Shown here in pieces: positions 6,470 through 9,824 of a DNA stretch of 9,824 bases. Numbering within the stretch: position 1 is the stretch's first letter; each line of letters opens with the position of its first letter. Source of the stretch: Nitrospira sp. (GTDB taxonomy: Bacteria; Nitrospirota; Nitrospiria; Nitrospirales; Nitrospiraceae). The notes beneath the pieces were generated by a model that was given only the letters and a program-made list of their open reading frames with translations, did not search any database and was not told where the DNA came from. The stretch lies in the NCBI GenBank assembly GCA_025360665.1, contig JANYBU010000016.1:1-9824 (forward strand), written 5' to 3'. The position numbers were made by a program, and so were the translations under genes.

Positions 6470-7731
6470 GCATCTGCCTCTACATGCTGCTGGTTGATGT
6501 CATTTGCTGCTATCTCGTGGTCTTCCCGGTCTATGCGTTTCAGGTGTCGTCGTCGACCACGGGCTATGTGCGCGTGGCGTCACAAGCGGCCGTCTCCACG
6601 ATGCTGACAGCCCAACGAGCGGCGACGGTGGCCTCATTGGCGACGGGGATCAGCGCCTCCACGGCGGGGTCTGTGGCGGTGCGGTTGGTCGCGTCGTCGG
6701 TGGGGTGGCCGGTCTTGGGCATTGTCGCGGGGATGACCTTGGCCATGTATGTGTACGACCAGAGCAAGGTGGCCGCGATCAAAGCGGCGGCGGCGCCGCC
6801 TGCGGCGTGGACGATTCCAGGGTTCACCAATACGATGACCGGCCCATCCACGATGCATGTGGCCGATGCGGCGTTTACCGCAGCCTATGGGGGTCTCTAT
6901 GACTACTGGGTCGAGACCGCGTATGCCCCGTACCCTCCTGCGCCTAACAGTTCGACCTGCCAGTACGTGACCATGGGGAACGGATGGATTGGTCCGTACT
7001 CGATGAGCGTCCCGGTGTCGGCGCATTGCGTCTATCTGCATTATGCCTCGGCCCTGTACAACGGGACTGACCCCAGCATCGGCGCCCAGGGATCCCCCAC
7101 TGCGGATCAAATTGCAACCTATTTAGGGAATCTGCCGGCGAATGGTCCCAATTCGTTGGAATCGAATACCACGCTGGTGGGCGCACAGTCGCAACCGACG
7201 CCGGCGGATTTGACCAGTTCACTCCCGGTCCCTGAGAGCGGGCTCGCCACGACCGTGGTACCGGCCACGAGTGTGCAACCCACAGACCTCGTGGTGAACC
7301 CGAACGCCAATCCTCCCACGGGAACGGTCACCACCAACACGCCTACCCAAACGACGACGGACACGAAAACCACCACGACGACCTCGACCACCAATCCGGA
7401 TGGGTCCGTCACCACGACCTCGACAGAGACCGGTCAGGACACGGCGCCGGTGTCCTGCACCGCGGGCAATCATGAGTCACGCACCTTTGGCAGCATTCTA
7501 CAAGAGCATCTGACCCTCTGGGCTGGGAGCGGGCTGCTCTCGGCGCTGAGCTTGCTGAAAACGCTAACGTGGCCCACGGCGATTCCGACCTACTCGCTGC
7601 AGTCAAACTTATTGGGCACCTTTACCCTGGATTTCTCGGCCTGGTCCGGGATGCTGACCGCGATTCGCTCGATCGTGATCGCGATCGCGGGGTTTGTGGC
7701 CTACAAGATCGTCTTTGTGGGGGCACGATGA
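6454..7731 (+). CDS. Adsorption/minor coat protein, TspB/gpIII-like (425 aa)
   Basis: This is the likely receptor-binding tip protein. A signal peptide with hydrophobic core (residues 5-24) ends at VYA (26-28). A second hydrophobic stretch GWPVLGIVAGMTLAMYVYD (84-102) is typical of TspB-type inovirus proteins. Residues 130-260 form the probable exported receptor-binding region, with Cys169 and Cys192 able to form a disulfide. A Pro/Thr-rich linker follows (about 266-328), including a TNPDGSVTTT block like that seen in TspB proteins. The C-terminal domain ends in a membrane anchor (about 401-423) and a short basic tail. That is the plan of M13 gpIII: secreted domains, flexible linker, anchor. 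The ATG at 6454 has GGGGA (6445-6449) upstream and lies inside the preceding small gene; an in-frame start at 6433 would put charged residues before the signal peptide. The stop overlaps the next ATG (ATGA). Confidence 0.82.
   Translation: MRTKLGICLYMLLVDVICCYLVVFPVYAFQVSSSTTGYVRVASQAAVSTMLTAQRAATVASLATGISASTAGSVAVRLVASSVGWPVLGIVAGMTLAMYVYDQSKVAAIKAAAAPPAAWTIPGFTNTMTGPSTMHVADAAFTAAYGGLYDYWVETAYAPYPPAPNSSTCQYVTMGNGWIGPYSMSVPVSAHCVYLHYASALYNGTDPSIGAQGSPTADQIATYLGNLPANGPNSLESNTTLVGAQSQPTPADLTSSLPVPESGLATTVVPATSVQPTDLVVNPNANPPTGTVTTNTPTQTTTDTKTTTTTSTTNPDGSVTTTSTETGQDTAPVSCTAGNHESRTFGSILQEHLTLWAGSGLLSALSLLKTLTWPTAIPTYSLQSNLLGTFTLDFSAWSGMLTAIRSIVIAIAGFVAYKIVFVGAR
7318..7437 (+). repeat. Thr-codon-rich low-complexity linker in the gpIII-like gene
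   Basis: The stretch is dominated by ACN threonine codons (residues 289-328 of the gpIII-like protein) and includes the TNPDGS turn. It encodes a flexible spacer, equivalent to the Gly-rich linkers of M13 gpIII. Simple-sequence DNA like this can change length by slippage. Confidence 0.7.
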
Positions 7732-8003
7732 CCGCCCTGCTGAATCTCATCTACTGCTTTCTGAGGGACATGATTGCGTCGTTCAAAGACATCTGGCTGG
7801 TGGGGTGGGATTCCATCCTGCTCCCCGTTGATGCGCTCCTCGCGTCTGTGGGTACCGGTGGTCTGGCGGTCCCGGTGATCGCCGATCAGTATGCCTGGCT
7901 GCTGGGAGCGACGGGGATGTCTCAAGCGATCGCCATTATCGCGGGGGCGATGGGGATACGGTTCCTGCTCCAATCGGTGCCGTTTGTGCGGTGGGGGTCC
8001 TGA
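7728..8003 (+). CDS. DUF2523 family, gpVI-like minor coat/assembly protein
   Basis: This 91-aa membrane protein sits directly after the gpIII-like gene, the usual place of gene VI. It has a hydrophobic, aromatic N-terminal half (LLNLIYCFLRDMIASFKDIW, residues 4-23), a Gly-rich centre, and the C-terminal pattern typical of DUF2523: WLLGATGMSQAIAIIAGAMG (53-72), then IRFLLQSVPFVRWG. gpVI works with gpIII at the trailing end of the filament to release it from the membrane. The ATG overlaps the gpIII-like stop (ATGA), and its TGA shares a base with the next ATG (TGATG), so all three are probably translated in series. The longer reading frame back to 7569 is only an overlap with the gene upstream. 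Confidence 0.8.
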   Translation: MTALLNLIYCFLRDMIASFKDIWLVGWDSILLPVDALLASVGTGGLAVPVIADQYAWLLGATGMSQAIAIIAGAMGIRFLLQSVPFVRWGS

Positions 8004-8230
8004 TGCGTGCGGTCATGACGCATTCATTCAAGCTCATAAAGGCCGAGGACGCACTGTTGCGTGAAGTCGCTCGTGCGACGGGTTTGACGCTTTCAGATGT
8101 GTTGCGTGTGGGCCTGTATCGGCTCGCGTGCGCAGAAGGTTTAGTGGAGTCCGCGGCACGCGCGATGTCTGAGCGTGTGGAACACCTGTCTGGTTGTCGG
8201 TCTGTGTGGGAGCGAATCGAGCGTGATTGA
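8003..8230 (+). CDS. Small ribbon-helix-helix (CopG/Arc-like) DNA-binding protein
   Basis: The 75-aa product begins with a short strand (THSFKLI, residues 6-12), followed by a helix KAEDALLREVARATG (13-27), the turn LTLSD (28-32) and a second helix VLRVGLYRLA (33-42). This is the ribbon-helix-helix pattern of dimeric repressors such as Arc and CopG. The C-terminal half (43-75) is a charged helical tail. The ATG shares a base with the gpVI-like stop (TGATG) and the end overlaps the zot start by 8 bases, so it is made with the assembly proteins. RHH proteins usually autoregulate, so it may repress phage transcription as virion components accumulate. Binding sites are not identifiable. The fold call comes from pattern alone and is moderately sure; its role in the phage is inferred. 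Confidence 0.68.
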   Translation: MRAVMTHSFKLIKAEDALLREVARATGLTLSDVLRVGLYRLACAEGLVESAARAMSERVEHLSGCRSVWERIERD

Positions 8231-9413
8231 AATGCTGGAAGGGGTCCCAGGATCAGGGAAGTCCTACTACGCGGTCTCAGAGCGGTTGCTCAAGTGGGTC
8301 CGGGCCGGTCGGCGGGTGTATGTGTTTGTCGATGGCTTCTACCTGGATCGCCTCGCGTTGTTCGAGGGCGTGGAGCTGGCTGTGCTGCAACAACAAATTA
8401 CGCTCTGGAATTCTGGAGATGAAGTAAAGGCAGGTCTCCTGCAAGTGGAGCCTGGCTCTGCGGTGTTGATCGACGAAGTGCAAACTGTATTTCGCTCGAA
8501 AGACAAGACGGACCCGGTGCTGTTGCGGTGGCTCGAAACCCATCGGCACCGGGGTATCGACCTGGTGTTGATGTGTCAACAGTATGGCCAAGTCACGCTC
8601 GGAGTGAATCGGTTGGTGGAAGTGACCACGAAGTTTCGCCGGCTGGATCGGTTCGGATTGAAGAATCGCTATCAGGCGTCTGTTCGAGGGAATCCCGAGG
8701 AGCTTGAAGTCATTCGAATGTTTTCGGGCAAGTACGAGCCGAAGTTGTACGCCTACTATTCGAGCTATTCCTCGGCGACGGTGAGGGAAACGGCGCGAGG
8801 AGGCTCCATCTTGAAAAGTCCGACGTTGCTCATAGGAGCACTCGGGTTGGTCGTGGCAGTTGCGTGGGTTGCCTTGGGTGGCTGGCTCTCCGGTGTGAAG
8901 CCCGTACCAGCGGCGCCAGTCTCGAAACTCCCGACTCCTCCTCCGTTGCCTGCGGCCCCAGTGTCTCAGTCGGTGGCGTCTGTGCCGGTTGTGGTGCCAT
9001 CAGCGGTGCGGCCGGTGCGCATTCAGGGCGGCATGACGACCCTACGGGGCGGCACGGTGGAGTGGTTGTGGGTGTCGGACGAGGGCCGTCTCATGACGGA
9101 GGACGAGATCGCGGGGGAGTCAGGCGGCACGGTCTCTTCGCGCCTGGTGCGCGGCGTAAGGGTGCTCTCTGGAACGGGGGTGCTCTACGGCGGCATGCGA
9201 TCGGACCAGGTGATGGCGTCAGGCATGGCTCCTTCGTCGTCTGCGGAGGGTCCGGCAAGGTCTGCGGAGAGTCCGGCAAGCGACTATGCGCTGAGCATGT
9301 CCGCGGGTGAGCCTCCTCCTGGGGCGGGACCTGGACGGGCAGATCCCTTGGCGACACCTCCGGGATTGCTGGCCTCCCCTCCTGGCTTATTGGCGACTCC
9401 ACCAGGTCTCTAG
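8223..9413 (+). CDS. zot: Zot-family morphogenesis ATPase (gpI-like)
   Basis: This inner-membrane ATPase drives inovirus assembly and extrusion. The 396-aa product has Walker A GVPGSGKS (residues 7-14), Walker B AVLIDE (80-85), then RWLETHRHRGIDLVLMCQQY (102-121) and KFRRLDRFG (137-145), all typical of the Zot domain (PF05707). One membrane span follows (about 200-222), then a Pro/Val-rich periplasmic segment (227-260) and a tail ending in PPGL repeats. Cytosolic ATPase, single span and periplasmic part match M13 gpI. I chose the GTG at 8223 because it gives the family-like start (M)IEMLEGVPGSGKS; GGGAG at 8208-8212 is 10 bases upstream. ATG 8232 is the alternative and would leave almost nothing before the P-loop. 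No secretin partner is visible; it may be encoded downstream or by the host. Confidence 0.92.
   Translation: MIEMLEGVPGSGKSYYAVSERLLKWVRAGRRVYVFVDGFYLDRLALFEGVELAVLQQQITLWNSGDEVKAGLLQVEPGSAVLIDEVQTVFRSKDKTDPVLLRWLETHRHRGIDLVLMCQQYGQVTLGVNRLVEVTTKFRRLDRFGLKNRYQASVRGNPEELEVIRMFSGKYEPKLYAYYSSYSSATVRETARGGSILKSPTLLIGALGLVVAVAWVALGGWLSGVKPVPAAPVSKLPTPPPLPAAPVSQSVASVPVVVPSAVRPVRIQGGMTTLRGGTVEWLWVSDEGRLMTEDEIAGESGGTVSSRLVRGVRVLSGTGVLYGGMRSDQVMASGMAPSSSAEGPARSAESPASDYALSMSAGEPPPGAGPGRADPLATPPGLLASPPGLLATPPGL
8797..8813 (+). promoter_or_regulatory. Possible internal translation start in zot (gpXI-like product)
   Basis: A full Shine-Dalgarno, GAGGAGG (8797-8803), lies 7 bases before an in-frame TTG (8811-8813, zot residue 197), just ahead of the membrane span. 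Starting there would give a protein of about 200 residues made of the span and periplasmic part. This matches M13 gpXI, which is made from an internal start of gene I. GAGGAGG may equally be just Arg-Gly-Gly coding. Confidence 0.35.
9239..9280 (+). repeat. 21-bp tandem duplication in zot tail
   Basis: Units 9239-9259 and 9260-9280 are 21-bp direct repeats (GTCTGCGGAG...CCGGCAAG) differing at one base (G/A at unit position 11). They encode SAEGPAR and SAESPAS in the periplasmic tail. The near identity suggests a recent in-frame duplication. Confidence 0.85.
9348..9410 (+). repeat. Three tandem heptapeptide repeats (LATPPGL) at zot C-terminus
   Basis: Three consecutive 21-bp units encode LATPPGL, LASPPGL and LATPPGL just before the TAG. 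The protein repeats are nearly identical while the DNA differs at many synonymous positions. The repeat is therefore older than the 9239-9280 duplication, or its protein sequence has been held by selection. Confidence 0.85.
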
Positions 9414-9424
9414 AGGAGTGCGTG

Positions 9425-9532
9425 ATGGATCAAGCGGCAGTCGATGCCCTCGTGTACTGGGCGGGCGCGTGTTTCCTGGGAGGCTTTGCGGTCGGTGTGA
9501 TCGTGAAGTTGTTGCTTGGGAGAGCTGAGTGA
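9425..9532 (+). CDS. 35-aa single-pass membrane protein, putative minor coat protein
   Basis: The product starts with a short acidic segment (MDQAAVDA), followed by a glycine-studded hydrophobic helix (LVYWAGACFLGGFAVGVIVK, residues 9-28, containing GxxxG at 20-24) and a short tail with one Arg. It has no cleavable signal. It resembles the small filament-cap proteins (gpVII/gpIX type) of inoviruses and lies directly before the major coat gene, as gene IX does in M13. AGAGGAG (9412-9418), which overlaps the zot stop, stands 6 bases before the ATG. Together with the 31-aa gene at 6374 this gives the two small caps expected for a filament, but which is which is not determinable. Confidence 0.72.
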   Translation: MDQAAVDALVYWAGACFLGGFAVGVIVKLLLGRAE

Positions 9533-9548
9533 GAGGGGGTGATTGCAG

Positions 9549-9749
9549 ATGTTCAAGAAAATGGGGCTGTTCGTGTTGGGACTGGTGCTGATGGCTGGGG
9601 AAGCCATGGCGCAGGTGTTCCCAGTAGACGCCGCGACATCCACGACGATCTCCAGCGTCAAGGGTGACATCGTTGCGTGGGGCGTGGTGTTCATTGGGGT
9701 GGCGCTGACGATTTTCGCGTACAAGCGCGTCAAGTCGTTGGTGCATTAA
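9549..9749 (+). CDS. Major coat protein precursor (gpVIII-like)
   Basis: The 66-aa precursor has a signal peptide of 21 residues (basic MFKK, hydrophobic core, cleavage after EAMA). The predicted mature protein has 45 residues: an acidic, polar N-terminus (QVFPVDAATS...KGD), a membrane helix IVAWGVVFIGVALTIFAY (mature 20-37) and a basic end KRVKSLVH. That is the size and charge layout of inovirus major coat proteins, whose basic end faces the packaged DNA. Start choice: ATG at 9549 with AGAGGGGG (9532-9539) about 9 bases upstream; a TTG at 9543 would add two residues and sits too near the ribosome site. It is followed by a terminator-like hairpin, as is common after a highly expressed coat gene. 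It lies downstream of zot instead of upstream, which differs from the M13 order. Confidence 0.9.
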   Translation: MFKKMGLFVLGLVLMAGEAMAQVFPVDAATSTTISSVKGDIVAWGVVFIGVALTIFAYKRVKSLVH

Positions 9750-9759
9750 TCGGGTCGGT

Positions 9760-9791
9760 GGGGCGGCAGTCTGTGCACGGGCTGCCGTCTT
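9760..9791 (+). terminator. Hairpin after the coat gene, possible terminator or attenuator
   Basis: CGGCAG (9764-9769) pairs with CTGCCG (9782-9787). G-U and G-C pairs (9760-9763 with 9788-9791) can lengthen the stem to 10 bp around a 12-nt loop. The T run after it is poor, so termination may be partial. Its place between the coat gene and the next start would let coat mRNA accumulate above downstream genes. Confidence 0.5.
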
Positions 9792-9812
9792 GTCGTGTGG
9801 GAGGAATGATTG

Positions 9813-9824
9813 ATGGTACTCGCG
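9813..9824 (+). CDS. Start of next phage gene (partial)
   Basis: GGGAGGA (9799-9805) stands 7 bases before ATG 9813, which opens MVLA and then leaves the window. ATG 9806 abuts the ribosome site and is unlikely. Only four codons are visible, so no product can be named. Confidence 0.5.

Larger units (their letters stand above)
4829..9824 (+). mobile_element. Inovirus (filamentous phage) prophage, left arm, runs off window
   Basis: The segment holds a co-directional set of small genes with the marks of an inovirus: a Rep_trans initiator, a small ssDNA-binding protein candidate, two 30-35 aa one-pass membrane proteins, a secreted Thr-rich gpIII/TspB-like protein, a DUF2523 gpVI-like protein, a Zot/gpI ATPase and a 45-residue mature major coat protein. 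About 5.0 kb is present, close to a full inovirus core, but at least one more gene begins at 9813. No secretin (gpIV), integrase or transposase is visible. All phage genes read plus, opposite to the disrupted hsdR. Confidence 0.93.

Noticed and set aside
1..9824. CRISPR array
   Set aside because: No series of identical repeats with regular unique spacers was seen; only short tandem coding repeats occur.

Overview
The window is GC-rich bacterial DNA, probably Gram-negative, because it carries an inovirus with a Zot/gpI-type morphogenesis ATPase and a signal-peptide-bearing coat protein. Nothing here fixes the species; a Nitrospira-like or proteobacterial host would fit but is only a guess. The window looks like nested mobile DNA.

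Region 1 (1-467): a 46-bp 3' half of a tRNA-Lys(CTT) gene on the minus strand (92-137), lacking its 5' half. This is the usual scar at the far edge of an integrative island that entered a tRNA gene. It implies that the chromosome lies to the left and the island to the right. The next 330 bases hold no convincing gene. They hold a 7-bp direct repeat spaced one helical turn apart and a terminator for the operon to the right.

Region 2 (468-2055, minus strand): three genes joined by two TAATG stop/start overlaps. They encode a TIGR04255-family protein, a 97-aa unknown, and a 172-aa member of an uncharacterised family with a TQSCDL motif. They lie just downstream of hsdR and form a candidate accessory, possibly defence, operon.

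Region 3 (2219-4828, minus strand): a type I restriction subunit HsdR whose ATPase/translocase and C-terminal parts are intact but whose N-terminal nuclease region is missing. Homology stops at about 4828, within the QxxxY motif of the nuclease domain, exactly where phage DNA begins.

Region 4 (about 4829-9824, plus strand): one arm of an inovirus (filamentous phage) prophage running off the right end. Order: hairpin, Rep_trans replication initiator, small Cys-rich protein, ssDNA-binding protein candidate, 31-aa membrane protein, TspB/gpIII-like adsorption protein, DUF2523/gpVI-like protein, ribbon-helix-helix protein, Zot/gpI ATPase, 35-aa membrane protein, major coat protein, terminator-like hairpin, and the start of another gene. 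Genes overlap by 1 to 124 bases or are separated by very short gaps, so they probably form one or two transcripts. Rep nicks and replicates the genome, the SSB coats the single strand, gpI and gpVI-like proteins assemble the virion in the inner membrane, and the coat and gpIII-like proteins build the filament and its receptor-binding tip. No secretin, integrase or transposase is visible in the window.

The points most worth following up are the inovirus splitting hsdR at a nuclease motif, the coupled TIGR04255/97-aa/172-aa operon, the Cys-rich ORF between rep and ssb, the RHH gene inside the assembly cluster, the coat gene placed after zot, and a possible internal start in zot that would give a gpXI-like product.
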